Below, one piece after another: positions 12,191 to 24,024 of a DNA stretch of 64,000 nucleotides. The DNA is taken from assembly GCA_016490735.1 (NCBI GenBank), contig JAEMWC010000005.1:3245001-3309000 (forward strand), read 5' to 3'. Origin of the DNA: Pachyseris speciosa. Taxonomy: Eukaryota; Cnidaria; Anthozoa; Scleractinia; Pachyseridae. The notes beneath the pieces are model-generated. The model worked only from the letters and a program-made list of their open reading frames with translations, ran no database searches and was not told the DNA's origin. The position numbers and the translations under genes were made by a program. Every line of letters starts with the position of its first letter. Within the stretch, counting starts at the first letter, position 1.

Positions 12191-12553
12191 GATTTATTAG
12201 TAGTACTTCCACAAGGTGGCTCTTCGCCTACTAATTACGGTCTAGATGCTTTTTAAATTGGTGTATGCGCAAGTGGATGTATTCTAAATTTTGTTTAGTT
12301 TCTTAATCCGCTCTTATTCATGATTGTTCATTTATTGACCTTTGGTATTTTTCTAACAGGGTATGGGCTGTGTTATGACTTTTATGTGACATATTTCCTA
12401 TTCTTGTTTTTCAGTTTCATGATTCGATGTGATGTTAGAAGTCCAGGATGTTTCATTTGGTACCATGGTCCGTGTGTCAAGATCTCCACCAAACGAGGGC
12501 GGCTAATGAAAAGAAAGAATATTACAGTTGTTTGCTACAACTGTTCTACATGA
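11789..12553 (+). pseudogene. Broken PHD-finger-type gene (two exon-like blocks)
   Basis: The first block starts ATG at 11789 and encodes an N-terminal CDECKGVCTGHYLKP motif followed by an alpha-rich segment ending VRIWIEYI. It then hits TAA at 12059, but the next frame continues with QKAKIAAETRARKRKDN, the basic linker expected here, so a one-base frameshift is likely near 12045. A GT donor-like site follows (AATGAAGGTAAC, about 12106). After a roughly 310-base intron-like stretch with a TAA microsatellite, TTTTTCAG (12414) precedes a second block: C-x(6)-C, WYHGPC, VVCYNC, stop at 12551-12553. WYHxxC followed by CxxC is the second half of a PHD-type zinc finger. The exon phases do not join cleanly. 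I associate this architecture with transposon-linked gene families in cnidarians, from memory. Decayed copy. Confidence 0.5.
12149..12190 (+). repeat. (TAA)n microsatellite
   Basis: About fourteen consecutive TAA/AAT units inside the intron-like stretch of the PHD-type pseudogene. Confidence 0.95.
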
Positions 12554-13148
12554 GTAGTTTTAACTTTAGCTCTAAATTTGTTTACTACAAATCGAAGCAA
12601 AGAAATGGCATGTTGCTTTCCATCGTATTAGATATTATATATCTGAAAGAGTTCCTATTAATAAACTAGTGTTTGGACTTTATTTCTGGCTTGTTACTGA
12701 CTAAGTACTACTGTAATCGACGTTAGGAGAACTTCTCTGCTTTTAACTGGAACATGGAATTGCCAACTTTAGCCCCAGGGGTGGGGATATTTGTCACATT
12801 TTTTAGCTCCACCCCAGGGGCCTTAACATGCATTTGTTAGGGCAGCCTTGACAAATGCCCCTGGGTCCCCGGGGGTCGACCCCACGGGACGCCGGCTGCT
12901 TAGGATGAAATTGGCTTGGATTCATTTTACTACAGCTGCTTCGACAGTGAGAAGGATGAAGAAAGCATCATCATCTAGCCCATGTAAAACACCCTGTGAC
13001 TTAAATAACAACATTTGATCATAAAAATATGACTTTCAAGTTGTTACGCAATTCGTATTCACATGGCCTGAAGAGCCTGCTTTCAAAAGCTGGATGAGAC
13101 TTGTTTAAAACTGAAATGACACTGTCGTCGTATTTTTCATTGTCTTGC
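12554..13148. other. Intergenic, no gene recognised
   Basis: Contains a G+C-rich block at about 12764-12900 with inverted CCCCAGGGG-type phrases (12768, 12814, 12868) that looks like a small foldback repeat. Nothing else recognised. Confidence 0.45.
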
Positions 13149-13215
13149 AGAAATGAAAATTAGACGAGAGGTACTTACCTTGAAGTGTAATTGAAGTTCT
13201 CTTTAGATATGTGGA

Positions 13216-13272
<57 letters not shown>

Positions 13273-13630
13273 GAAAGAAGTTATTGAAATGCAAATCAGC
13301 AGTGATATAAACCCCAGGAGGCGGCGTGATAGCCAGTTCTTCCTGGAGGGCAAATATGATTTAGGCCAAGGTCCACAAGAGCACCAAGGGTGGGAACGTC
13401 AAAAAGTAAAAAGAGACAGGGATGGGAAGCATTATCCCATAATGCTCAACATATCTAAAGAGAACTTCAATTACACTTCAAGGTAAGTACCTCTCGTCTA
13501 ATTTTCATTTCTCTTCCGATATGCTCCGCATTATGGGATAATTATGCGATTTTAAAGAACCGCGGCCTAAACACACTAAGCAATTCCATATACAGCAAAA
13601 TAAGGCATTTATTAAGATAAAGGCCAAGAC

Positions 13631-14164
13631 CTACTCTAGAACATCCCTCAAATAATGTCTGCGAAAAACATGCTCACTAGACCAATCTGCCATCGTAAGG
13701 ATATCTGCAACTGGGGTGCCTGTGACATACGCATGAGATGTGGCAGCCCCTCTTACACTGTGTGCTTTAAACTTGGAAATGTCAATCCCTGCGGACTGTA
13801 ACACTGACATGATCCACCTAGCTATTGTCCTAGGGGACACTGGATTGTATGGCCTAATGAAGGACAAAAACAATTTAGAAACAAACTGTCCACTACGAGA
13901 CCTAAGTGTTTCAGAACGAGAAATATACTCCTTTAACGCAGCAAACGGGCAAATTGAAGCATAACCTGAAGACGAAAAAGTGATCTCAGACTCAATCAAA
14001 GCAGTTTCCCTTTTAGTAAATTTAGGAAACTTAGGCAGATTTACTTGATGAGGGGTTGATTCAAACTCAAGGTGATAACTTGAGACAGTTTGTAAGATCC
14101 ATGGATCACTAGTAAACTCCCTCCATTTGGGTAAATTCCCAGATAAGCCACCAGCCTGTAACAA
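13631..14164 (-). pseudogene. DIRS RT-leader fused to tyrosine recombinase C-terminus
   Basis: A 177-codon frame without an ATG start (the first in-frame candidate is TTG). Residues 1-60 (GGLSGNLPKWREFTSDPWIL) correspond to the segment that precedes the reverse transcriptase in DIRS pol. From about residue 65 it jumps to the recombinase catalytic half: CPFAAL, an H-x-x-R box (AHSVRGAA, His135 and Arg138), W161 and the H-Y pair at 170-171, whose tyrosine would be the nucleophile. The first catalytic arginine and the rest of the enzyme core are absent, so it cannot be active alone. The open fusion frame implies an in-frame deletion of roughly the whole RT, RNase H and recombinase N-terminus. 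It may survive as a derivative mobilised in trans by complete elements. Confidence 0.8.
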
Positions 14165-14190
14165 AGGTACAGAGTGTACATTTACCTTGT

Positions 14191-15148
14191 TTACACTTTG
14201 TCCTTCTGTGGTTTGGTGCTGGTTATTGGAGCTGATCGTCCTCCTACTTGTTGCCGGTCGTGAAAGTAACTTCCACGACCTCGGTAGCCTAAAAAAGTGG
14301 ACTTTCTACCAGACCTCTGTGGGTAGCTCCTGCTAGGTGTATCAGACCCTCTCTTGTAAGAACTGACCATGTTCTTGAACGAAGTCGGACGGCCAGACAC
14401 CCTCCTAGAAATCTTATTGACCTCTCCAATCTCCTTAATATGCTTGGGCAATTCATCCCCAAACAAACAAGTTGTAATGGCGTTAGACTTGTTACAAACA
14501 GACTGATAAGGCCTAGCGATATCTAGTTTAAGAAACTCTCTTCGTTTAAGAGATGTAAGAAAAGAGGCATGCCCCAGAAAGGTAACAGCGTCTGCCAATA
14601 AAGATAGCAAAACATTGGGATCCATTGAAGACTTGTCTTTACGAGCTTTAAGTGCTGAATCAAACAACTGTATTATAGGCTGAGATGCCTTGACAATACC
14701 TTTCTGGAGCTCTTGAAGACCGAGGTCCTTGGATTTAGACTCCTTAGACAAATCGTGCCACAACTCTAAATTGACTTTAGGCACACACAAGTATTTACAA
14801 TTAGCAGGAGTCTTATACGTCTCGTACAAATCCTTTAACTTGACATCCATGGCTTTTTTTGAGCATGCGTCATTGACACGTTGAGCAATGACCTCAGCCA
14901 CTTCAGGCCCAAAACTTTCAGTTTCCTCGAACACCGAAGGCAGCTTAAACTCCTCCTCGTGAGGCTCATTAGTCGATGCGACTTCGTGTGAAACTACTGC
15001 GGCCGAGGGGTCAAAAACCCCTTCGGCGGTTTCTGAAGAGGACTTTGAATTTTGAGCCTCTGAACCAGAGTACTCAGTCCTAGATTTCTCGCTACAGAAC
15101 TTTGCAGCAAGGTCGTTAAGCTTGTCAAGAATACTGTCGATTCCGAGC

Positions 15149-15188
<40 letters not shown>

Positions 15189-15279
15189 CGTCGTCGGCCT
15201 CAGCCGCGTCGTGAACTTCATTCGCAATCACCACATTGGGTTCCAAAGGTACAGTGTTAGCGCCGGTTGTCGAAGACAT
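14191..15279 (-). CDS. DIRS-type Gag-like protein
   Basis: 362-aa open frame starting at the ATG at 15277-15279 (MSSTTGANTV). The frame is open further upstream to 15474 only with a non-ATG start, inside the terminal repeat. Acidic N-terminal third, a helical central segment with LWHDLSKESKSKD and DPNVLLSLLADAV, the motif CLFGDELPKHIKEIGEVNKI typical of DIRS Gag, and an Arg/Gly-rich tail (GRKSTFLGYRGRGSYF) that could bind nucleic acid. It is the first ORF of the element and lies 27 bases before the recombinase fusion frame. The frame is intact, but it belongs to a deleted transposon rather than to the host. Confidence 0.75.
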
Positions 15280-15454
15280 CACCACGTGGGCAAGCGAAAC
15301 TCTTGCTGTCAACTGTCGAGCGCCAAATAAGCGACGGAAGCTAAAAGAACGAGTAAAGCGACGAAAAGGAAAAATGTGAGTAAACGAACAAGGAACTCCC
15401 CTTGAAAAAACGAAAACAAAACAAGGAACGTAAAATAGATAAATACAAACGAAT

Positions 15455-15491
<37 letters not shown>

Positions 15492-15549
15492 ATCACGCCG
15501 CCTCCTGGGGTTTATATCACTGCTGATTTGCATTTGAATAACTTCTTTC

Positions 15550-15610
<61 letters not shown>

Positions 15611-15624
15611 CATATCGGAAGAGA

Positions 15625-18600
15625 ATTATAAAAAAGCCCTTTCGATTTAACTACGAGACTGACTTTCCTAAAATGCTTCAGGCATAATAACTTGACACCA
15701 TGATCTATTGAATATTCTCACAGTCTGCGATATAAAAACGGGTATAAAACAATACCAAAGAAGCGAACGTGCAAGGGTTGAGAGTGGTTTGACGTTGGGA
15801 ACTCAGATGCAAAGGCCACGTTTCAGGTGTTTGAAGATTGAAGGTTTGTACTGACGGTCATCATTCATGTGATAGCCTAAATTGGCTGTCAAGAGAATCA
15901 CACGTTTGCAGACTGAAATCCAACATCGAATCAAATAACCATGAACAAGCCACTACGCTTCGCTTTTGAAATCAATTCAACGTAAGCAGAACTTTAGTTT
16001 CTGAACTGCAACTGAGACAAGTAAAGGTGAAGTGACCGGAACTAATTACTTTCTTCGTAGAAACTTTCAAGGTGACATCGGATGAATTTCCATTTCTAGT
16101 AACAACAATGATATAAATGACCCTTCCTCGTGTTTCTCAACTTTTTTTTATTGGCCACGTAACGAACATCTATCGTCACTGACAGAAAGAACACCTTAAA
16201 ATTAGTAATATACCCAAGTGTGGGAGTCGCAAAGCTTTTAATATAGCTTCGGAAAGTTGGTAAATTCTACAGACGTCTGTATGTTGGGGGACACGAACTT
16301 GCCCCGAGCATCCAAACGTCTGTAAAATTTCGCGGGATGAATGGTGAAAACAAACGTAAAATCACGCCTTACCTCCTTAGCGGAACGTACATGTATCCAA
16401 TACAGTGTTAATGCTGTAATTGCACAATTTATACTCCTTTCCGCATCACGTCCGATATTCTGAAAGATACGCATGTCATGCAACAAGGTCATCGATCTCG
16501 TGCCCAGGGTTTCTCCTCTTCCCGCCTTCTAAGAGACCCTGGCAACGAGGTTGTCTTAAAAGCGAACGAAAATTGGCACGTTTCCCTCTAAAATCATCCA
16601 ATGTCATAACTACATTTTTACCGTATATTCCAGATTTCACAACTCGGCTATCTTTGAAAAGCAGAACTGAATGTTTTAATTTTTCGATACCGTGATTACA
16701 TGTCTGAATCCCCCTCGACCGAATCCCCTTTCGTCTTAATACGCCGCACGTGCAATGATTTTGCACTCATCAAAGAGGAAAATTACACCTCAGATCCTCA
16801 GTAGCGAACTGGGGGTGGGGTATCAACCTCAATCGTGGCATACTGTCATTGATTTACAAATAAAGTAATAACACAAACATTAAAACCCGGCCCCCAAAGC
16901 GAAAGAAGCCCGGGCATTCTCAGCAGAGCGCCAGCACTATATATGCTGTCGATCTACACCATTTCCAGAAGTAGTCTGATTAGTAGCAACGTTACATGGT
17001 ACTACTTTTTGTTGGCTTGACGCATGATGAAGGTTTGAAACAATCTTCCGACTTTGCACCTTTCAGCATCATACTTGTGGTGGCATGTACTCCCTTCTTT
17101 ATAATTAAGTTTGGTAACAGTCTTTGACGCTCGTGGAACAGCTGGTCATGCTGGAATTCTCGACTACTATAAATTTGAATGTACAGTCCTCAAAAACAAC
17201 AACAACATCATTATAATTTAATAAATAGATATTGCAATTTGTCCACCCGAGTATTATGTCGCATACGTTACGTTCATAAGTTCTTCAGGCTTTATGGGGA
17301 AATATTAAACTTTTGCATTTTTTCTCTTTTCAAGGAATTATCATGGTGGAAAAACATTTTAAATTCACATTGCGCCTCCAAAGTACCTGTGATTGTAAAA
17401 TATTTGAAAACAATTTGCATAAATTTAACCCTTTTCGTTCTTAAATATCTTGCAATCACAGCCACCTAAGAGGCTCAATGTAAGTTGAAAATGGTTTGCT
17501 ACTTAAGATAAGTGTAAAAGTTTAACATTTCCTCGTAAAGGTTGAAGAAAAGTGCGGCAATGAGCAAAAACGGCCTTCAAAACTTTATCTGCAATTTAAT
17601 TGAAAACGCTCTTCTAATTTGGCCTACAAGTAGCCGGACTTGAGTAATTTACACTCTTTAAAGTGCACGTGAAGCTAAAATTAACTGCCATTATTTTTTT
17701 TCGTTTTTAGATAGCTTATAATCCCCATATTTCATTTTCAGTCGTGGCCCTCCTTTTTGTGACAAGGGTTCACCATTTGTAGGGGGTCCAAAATTCCCGC
17801 CGTGGGCCGAAATTTGAGACATTTCGCGCGCGGCCAAAAGGTCTCTGTGACGTTATTCGTGTGTAATGTTCCGGCTTGAAACATATCTGAGAAGGCGAAA
17901 AAGTTTCAATTTAGAACGTTTTGCGCAGTTGGCGGTCCCAGTAGTCAATCTTGGCGGTTCTCTGACATTTTTATTCCACGGAACTCACAAAAACAGAGTG
18001 ACGCACTCGACTGTTTACACACATGTTTATTTACCAGACCCCAGGTCTTTGTCTATAAGTTTCGTGAGAAAGGCCCAACTGTCGCTGCATTTTATAATAA
18101 GTTCCTGCCCTTTGTAGTAAATTGTTTTCCCCGCAAAATGTTTCTTAAAACACCAATTTTCATATTGGAGAAAAGAACTGGGTTTGAAATTTCGATCCAT
18201 ATGCACTTTAAGTTTCATTATGAAGTATCCAACTGGATTTTGAGGTAATTGGCCCTGTTCAAAATGAGCTACCACGCGTTATACTTGCTATGGTAACAGC
18301 TGTTGCTTGGAAACCAATGAGAAAACAAACCTTTGTCATAAGTCGAAAAGATGTTGTAGTGTCAAAAAAATCGAAGTTAGAAATTTTGATTTCAACAGGT
18401 ACACCCCAACGCCAAAAGCTCAGGTCAATTCATATTCTTATTATACATGTACATGCTACTTTGCTGATATTCAATTTCTTAATTAAATGTCCTCAAATAT
18501 TCTCCATACGTGAGGAGGCTTGGAGGTCAGCAAGACATCAATTTAGCGCAAGGTTTCTGGAAGATGGGAATCGTAGCTCATGATTTGGTTTGTGCAAATT

Positions 18601-18627
18601 CGTTTGAATTATGGATGAGTTAAAAAG
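15625..18627. other. Long stretch without a gene
   Basis: No convincing coding region on either strand. A diverged end of the CTGGGAACGAGG repeat is at about 16505-16555. The segment from about 17655 (TTTAAAGTGCACGTGAAG) to 18212 (CATATGCACTTTAAGTTT) has short complementary ends and may be a DNA-transposon relic; a similar terminal phrase (CATATGCACTTTAA) recurs at about 26699-26713. Confidence 0.4.
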
Positions 18628-18804
18628 AAAGGCGCTGTTACACTGTACATTGTTTCGTGTAACTTGTCTCGCAACGCCATTGCGAGACAAGCTGCACGAA
18701 ACGTTGTACCAAGTGTAACATACCTTGCAACGGCCAAAATCGTTGCGACACAAGTTGCACGAACCGTTGCAGCCAGTAGAATCGAAAATTGCAACAGCGC
18801 CTTT
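18628..18804. mobile_element. Nested foldback MITE
   Basis: AAAGGCGCTGTT (18628-18639) and its exact complement AACAGCGCCTTT (18793-18804) bound 177 bases. Inside is a second palindrome, about 18636-18722: TGTTACACT...TTGTCTCGCAACG, a CCA centre, then the complementary return ending AGTGTAACA. A third half-copy of the CAAGTTGCACGAA arm follows at 18748-18775. Confidence 0.7.
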
Positions 18805-20832
18805 AATTTAGGTCCAGGTGTGGGGCTCACGTAATAGTCCGTTGGTGTGGTGCTGTACCAGTATATATTGCTGACCTATCAGACGCAAGTCGTATAACTC
18901 TCCCTCCTCTTCCTTTCAAGCAGATCCGAGAGAACTCCAGAGAACTCTCCTGGTATTGACGTATTTGAATTATATAAAATATCTCAGTCTCGCGGAATTA
19001 ATTTTCCTCTTGTATCTTCAAGGACACGCTTTGGGTTTCTAACATGAGCAGCGTCGACCTGACAGGGACGAGTATATCACCATCATGTGAGATAACACTG
19101 ATTAGAGAGAGTAGGTTAGGCTTTAACTGCACTGGTGATGGAGGAGATGGAGGTAAAAAGATATTATTCACTTAAAAGGGATCATTATTTCCTTTGTACT
19201 TGACGACCGTTGCCTGCCACCAGCTTGGCATTACCGCACTGCAAATCTTACTCTTTTCTTTTAAGCATGGAAACCTAAGGCACGGCAATGCTCTCCCATG
19301 ATAGAGCCAGACTAGGCTAAAAATACACCCACAGACAGCAAAGTCTCAAGAATGGGCTGATACAGTTTTTCATTCTGCCGGTTTGCGTAATGGCTCCACA
19401 ACGGGTTGAATCAGCATGTAGAACAATAACGTATGATAGGTACTTTGTGGCTATATCGGATCTTTGGAGTTTGCAACGTCTGCATTCCTATTGTAGCCTT
19501 CCCTGTTTTCTACTACTAAAGAAATGGGTGTAAAGACGAGGCTTATGTATGGATGCGCAAAATGGATGTGCGCGTTCAACCAGACATGGCGAAGAAAAGT
19601 TGCCGAACACATGCGGAATGTGCTGATCCATAGATTAACTATGGATAAACTTTGCCTTTGAGTTATACTAGTTCCAAAACTGTACACAATGACAAAGATT
19701 AAAATAAATCACTGCATGTGTAACTTCGATCGTGGAGCAACGAAAGAGCACAACGCCTTTAATTTTTTTTTTCCAGGGACTGTGCATTTGGGAATCCAAA
19801 CTGGATATAGGCTCATATGAAATTCAAGTAAAATGCAATAACAAGGCCATAAACCATGCATCAGTTGTCTTTAATATAAAGAATTTTGAAAAATGCGAAA
19901 AATATCCAAAGAGCCGCAATATTAAATTAAGCTGCAGCTGTTCAATACTATGTACATGGTGACACTAAAGAGCCCATACTAAATCGCCACTGTGACCGTC
20001 AATCCTTAGCTTTGCTGAAAAACACTGCACAGGAGATTTATAATTAGTGTCATTTTAAGCCAGTAGAAGCGTTGACGTAATTTGTAATAACGTCTGAAAT
20101 GTTTGGCTTAAAGCATGCGAGGTGCCAAAGCAAGTTTGTTACAAACGTTTTTTGTGCCAAACGTGACATGGCCCATTTTCTTAGAATGAACATTTAGGGC
20201 GCAGCGATGATACAGGGTCTTAACCTTCTTCGCACCTTAACTAGTTTCACCTCCCCAAGGAAACTGCTCACTTTTGTTAGACGTAATTAACTTGAGATCA
20301 CCTGATGCTGCTTGGATTTTAGGCCTGTATTTTTTTTCTATAGGATGGTTCATTTGAATACAAATGTTAATCATAGCTCTTCTTTGCGAAAGAATATTAA
20401 CAGTATGTGAGTCGTTTGCGAGGAGAGAAATCTATGAATCTGTCGGGAAAGTGCGTTTTGTTTGTCCTTCGAGCCGCTAACCCAAGAAGTTTATTTTGGC
20501 CCAAAACGACACGTCCTTGAGACGGTACAGTTGAGTCAAAGAACATTGCATATATTCTATAGGCTGCAGTCCTAGAAGGCCCAATCCCTTACCCAGTGTT
20601 CTTACGTAAACAAACAAAGCACAATGGTTACAGAAAATGTAGAACTCACTTAACCCTAGTCAGTTAGTGTCATCAATAACACTCCACTTCAGCGCCACAT
20701 CTACCCGGACGATCTTGCTTTATCAAGTTTTGCTAAAAATCAAGGTAACATATATTGAACAACATATATTCAATATTCCCATTTCTAAAATCATGTTGTT
20801 CAGTGTTGATTTCATCGAGCCAGTTAACGATT
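18805..20832. other. Intergenic, no gene recognised
   Basis: No reading frame with family features and no paired repeat found. It contains the likely 3' flank of the next cysteine-rich gene. Confidence 0.4.
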
Positions 20833-21831
20833 TCAGAAGTTGACCAAGACAGCAAATATAAAAACCTCCAAGACTGAAGATACCATTTGGTAATAAGGTG
20901 CCTCGTTATGCATTGCAACAGGCTTGCCGTTGGTGCATGATCCTCTGGAACAATCCAGTGTACAGTTTTGAGCATCACACGACTGAAGGCAATTTCCTCT
21001 AACACAGGTTTGTCGGCATTCTTTCACGCCAACAGAACAAATCATGTTGCAATCTCCACTGACACAAAATTGCTCGCATGTTTCTCCATCGCATCGCATA
21101 GTTATGTTCCCAACAATGGCTTCCTGCTTGCATGTCTTGACTCCACGTGGACAGGTCATGCTGCAAGTACTGTAGCTGCAATCTTGGTTGCAAATGGTGG
21201 AATTGCAGACCATGGTTTCGCACACGCCAGACCCGCAGCCCTGTCGGCAGCGTCCTTCCATCGCACTCGACCTGCAGCTCATGTCACATTGGTCTGAGCG
21301 GGAACAAGCTTGCACGCATGCACCTCTATTGCATTTCATTGTTGCGCCTCCTTTTGATAAAGTTTGGGTACAGTTTTCCCCTCCGTTTGGACAAGTCATT
21401 CGGCAGACGTTTTCGTTGCAAACCTGTCTACATATGCTTCCTTCACAGGTCATGATATCGCTCCCAGATGATTGCTTGCAGGTATTCACCGTCTTAGAGC
21501 AATGCATGCTACTGCAGTTTGAAAGAACACAAATTTGATCGCAGTGACTAGCATCACAGGTCAAGGATCCACAATTTGTCCCCGAGCAAACCTGCTGACA
21601 TATGTCCAAGGCACTGCATTTTAGGGCGTCACATTTCCTCGTACGACAAAGCTGCCGACAAGTACCATATCGCATCATCAAACCACATAACATTGTGCAA
21701 GGTGACCCCTGACATGAGTTCTGTAAGCACGAGTTACCGTTTGGGATAGAGTCACAGTTGGTCTTATCATACGCCGCGTCAACCAAGATACCACTAGTGG
21801 ACAGCAGAGTTATCACTGAAAGAAACACCAT
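20833..21831 (-). CDS. Cysteine-rich repeat secreted protein, copy B (intact)
   Basis: 332-aa single-exon frame. I chose the ATG at 21829-21831 because the residues just upstream are reachable only from TTG and because MVFLSVITLLSTSGILVDAA makes a good signal peptide. The head has PCTMLCGL, YGTCRQLC and a run of CxxxCxxxC spacings shared with copies A and C. The body has two full repeat units (TMKCNRGAC and NITMRCDGETCEQFC); the second shows the family spacing C-x4-C-x3-C-x4-C-x3-C-x6-C. The end (SSVLEVFIFAVLVNF) is hydrophobic with no charged tail, as in GPI-anchor signals. The high even cysteine content suggests disulfide-bonded extracellular modules. This is the shortest intact paralogue. 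A candidate splice acceptor (T-run then CGTCAG) ends at 21855, 23 bases before the ATG, so a 5' untranslated exon is probable. Function unknown; I do not recognise the family. Confidence 0.85.
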   Translation of the reverse strand: MVFLSVITLLSTSGILVDAAYDKTNCDSIPNGNSCLQNSCQGSPCTMLCGLMMRYGTCRQLCRTRKCDALKCSALDICQQVCSGTNCGSLTCDASHCDQICVLSNCSSMHCSKTVNTCKQSSGSDIMTCEGSICRQVCNENVCRMTCPNGGENCTQTLSKGGATMKCNRGACVQACSRSDQCDMSCRSSAMEGRCRQGCGSGVCETMVCNSTICNQDCSYSTCSMTCPRGVKTCKQEAIVGNITMRCDGETCEQFCVSGDCNMICSVGVKECRQTCVRGNCLQSCDAQNCTLDCSRGSCTNGKPVAMHNEAPYYQMVSSVLEVFIFAVLVNF

Positions 21832-21855
21832 TCTTGCTTGCAACGCAACGAAATC

Positions 21856-22607
21856 TGACGAAAAAAAAAACGTTTTATGCTGAGTTGCTACAAGGAATTT
21901 TCTTCAGCTGCAAGACTGAAAGGACTTTTTAAAAAGGAACAACCACTTTAGTTGCAAATGTTCATCAAAATGCGATTTACAGTTTATTACGATACTGCAA
22001 TTTTATGTTTATTTACATTGTAGGTGTTTCAATTTCACGATGCTAGAAATCCCGAAATCACCTAGTAAAGAACAACTGCACGTTAAGGTGATCGATCATC
22101 GAAATTTTAGTAGCGGCGTTCCTTTAATTTTTTTGAACAAGATGCTAAACTGCTGGCAGTTTTTAACGAGCTCATCAACTAGTCCTGAGTTATTTTTACA
22201 AATTAAAAATGGCGGCAAATTGGAATGTCACAATGCGGTAAAACCAAACATTAGACGTGAAACCGTGGCCTAAAAATTGTTGTATTATGGGATGGAACTA
22301 TGGGCTTAAACGGGACCACAAGAGCCTCCACCTCGTGCTAGATCCAGTTCAATACCGGGAATACGAATATGGTCTGTTGCAGGTCTGTTGAGGAAGGGGT
22401 GGGGCCAAGAAAATTGGGCGTTTTTTTTAAGACTTCATTTGAGGAGCACCACATTTTTTTAAATTTGATTTTGGGGCTCGCCATGAATTTATCGGTTGAA
22501 TCTCACATTCTAGCAAAGGTCATATCAAGAAAAGGTCAGATCAAGCAAATTTGCAAATGCAATACTGTCTCAGTCTCGTGAACAACATTTATTCAATGGA
22601 AGCAGTC
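21856..22607. other. Upstream region of copy B, no gene recognised
   Basis: Would hold the putative 5' intron and promoter of copy B (TTTTTAAAAAGTCC on the minus strand near 21930 is TATA-like). Nothing else recognised. Confidence 0.35.
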
Positions 22608-22743
22608 TTGAATGAATGTGAATGATCATCGCAGTTATGAACACTACTTAAGCAATAGTGAAAAAAATTCAGGCTTGTACGGGATTCGAACCCATGACCT
22701 CTACGATACCGGTGCAGTGCTCAAACAACTGAGCTAACAAGCC
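22608..22743 (-). mobile_element. tRNA-derived SINE, copy 1
   Basis: On the minus strand 22743-22672 folds like a 72-nt tRNA: 7-bp acceptor GGCTTGT/ACAAGCC with full pairing, A-box TAGCTCAGTTG, and a perfect B-box GGTTCGAATCC. The anticodon stem has a mismatch and position 33 is C instead of T, so a working tRNA is unlikely. The tail (22671-22608) is shared with a second copy about 235 bases away. Confidence 0.75.
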
Positions 22744-22842
22744 AACTGGGAGCTGGCCGTTTTGTTGGTTCGTGATATACCCGTGAATGATGAATATGTG
22801 AGAATGAATATATCAAAATCATATATTTGAACTGCGGATTTA

Positions 22843-22962
22843 AGAATGAATGTGACTGATCATCGCAATTATGAACACTACTTAAGCAGTAGTGAAAATA
22901 AAGCCTGAAAAAACATTCAGGCTTGTACGGGATTCGAACCCACGACCTCTGCGATAACTGAA
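22843..22962 (-). mobile_element. tRNA-derived SINE, copy 2 (truncated)
   Basis: Same tail (AACACTACTTAAGCAGTAGTG) and same B-box end (GGTTCGAATCC on the minus strand) as the copy at 22608-22743, in the same orientation. The tRNA-like head is cut off about half-way, near 22960. Confidence 0.7.
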
Positions 22963-23035
22963 GCAGTCTTGTTAAGACAGGGTTAGACGCTAGGTAGTTT
23001 TTGATGAATTACTTCTCCTATGCAGTGTTTCGAGC

Positions 23036-24024
23036 ACCGTATTTCCTCAATTATAGCACCAACCCTCTAATTAGCGCCCTCCTTCGAATAAACGCAAACC
23101 CGTCGGTCAAAATAGGAAATAAACACCCTCTCCGCTCCCCAACCTTTCTTAAATAGTAGGGCAAAAAGGAAAACCTGTTTCTTTAGAGCGTTTTCAGTCA
23201 CGCAAGTAAAAAACTAAAATCATCAACTATTCAATAGATAAAGTCAAGAAACTGATATTATAGAAGAGTAACAAGTTAGCAACATGCCAAAGTTCCAGGG
23301 CCGTGCGATATCCCGTACTCGAGTTATGTACCACTCAAAAATATAGTGTTTTGTATGGAAACGCCATCTTGGCGTCCCTCTGAGGGACGCTAAGATGGCG
23401 GCCGGAAACGAGTAAAAACATATGTTTCTTTCTTTAGCTATTTCAAAGGCTTTGTTCTCTCTGTTGAGTTTTTAAACATTCACATAGATGCTTCTCTTAC
23501 CAAGTTGACTTTTCAAACCTCAATAACACACGGTGAATCGATGTTTTCATGTAGTGACACGCTTGTGAGCAGACATCTTTATGTAACGCACCGCATCTTT
23601 TACGTGATGAAGATAAATATACAAACGTCTGTTTACTTTTGAATTTTAGTTTTCATATGCCGTCACGTGAAAACCCTCCATTGCCACTACGCTACGCTCC
23701 ATTGCCACTCCATTTGCACTACGCTCAATTGCAACTACTCTACTACGCTACCACTAAAAACTACATCGGCATCAGTGTATGTAGGGTGACAGCTTATTTC
23801 CCGTCACTTCCAGTTATTTCCATCACCCTGTGCTTGGCAGAATTCTTTTATTTTCATTAGCCACAGTAGACCTACATGTACAGTTCGTTGAAAGAAAAAA
23901 CTTACCAAACCCCCCCCCCCCCACCTCCTCTCCCCCACTTGATTAAGCGCCTCCTTCGAATAAAAGCCCCTGTTTTAGCCGCTATTTAAATAAGCGCACA
24001 GGCGCTTATTCGAGGAAATACGGT
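23036..24024. mobile_element. 989-bp DNA element with ACCGTATTTCC termini
   Basis: Left end ACCGTATTTCCTCAATTA and right end, read on the minus strand, ACCGTATTTCCTCGAATAA form imperfect terminal inverted repeats. The subterminal phrase CTCCTTCGAATAAA occurs near both ends in direct orientation (23080 and 23949). Inside is a hairpin at 23362-23400 (GCCATCTTGGCGTCCCTC and complement). Short poly-proline/leucine-like frames inside have no family features. A solitary related end is at about 60126-60180. Confidence 0.6.

Larger units (their letters stand above)
13149..15624 (-). mobile_element. DIRS-like retroelement, internally deleted
   Basis: Reading on the minus strand: a 5' inverted terminal repeat (about 15624-15480) starting CTCTTCCGATATGCTCCGC; a gag-like frame (15279-14191); a fused RT-leader/tyrosine-recombinase frame (14164-13631); an internal complementary region (about 13530-13430); and a 3' inverted terminal repeat with outer end (about 13350-13149). 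The internal region contains the complement of the 5' outer end (CGGAGCATATCGGAAGAG) joined directly to the complement of the 3' outer end (GTGTAATTGAAGTTCTCT). That arrangement, together with a tyrosine recombinase, is diagnostic for DIRS elements in established descriptions. Nearly all of the reverse transcriptase, RNase H and the first half of the recombinase are missing. The two terminal repeats differ (TCTTCCGATATGCTCC versus TCTTTAGATATGTGGA), so it is not very young. Confidence 0.85.

Noticed and set aside
22672..22743. tRNA gene with perfect acceptor stem
   Set aside because: The anticodon stem is mismatched, position 33 is not T, and a truncated copy with the same non-tRNA tail lies nearby; it is a SINE head.
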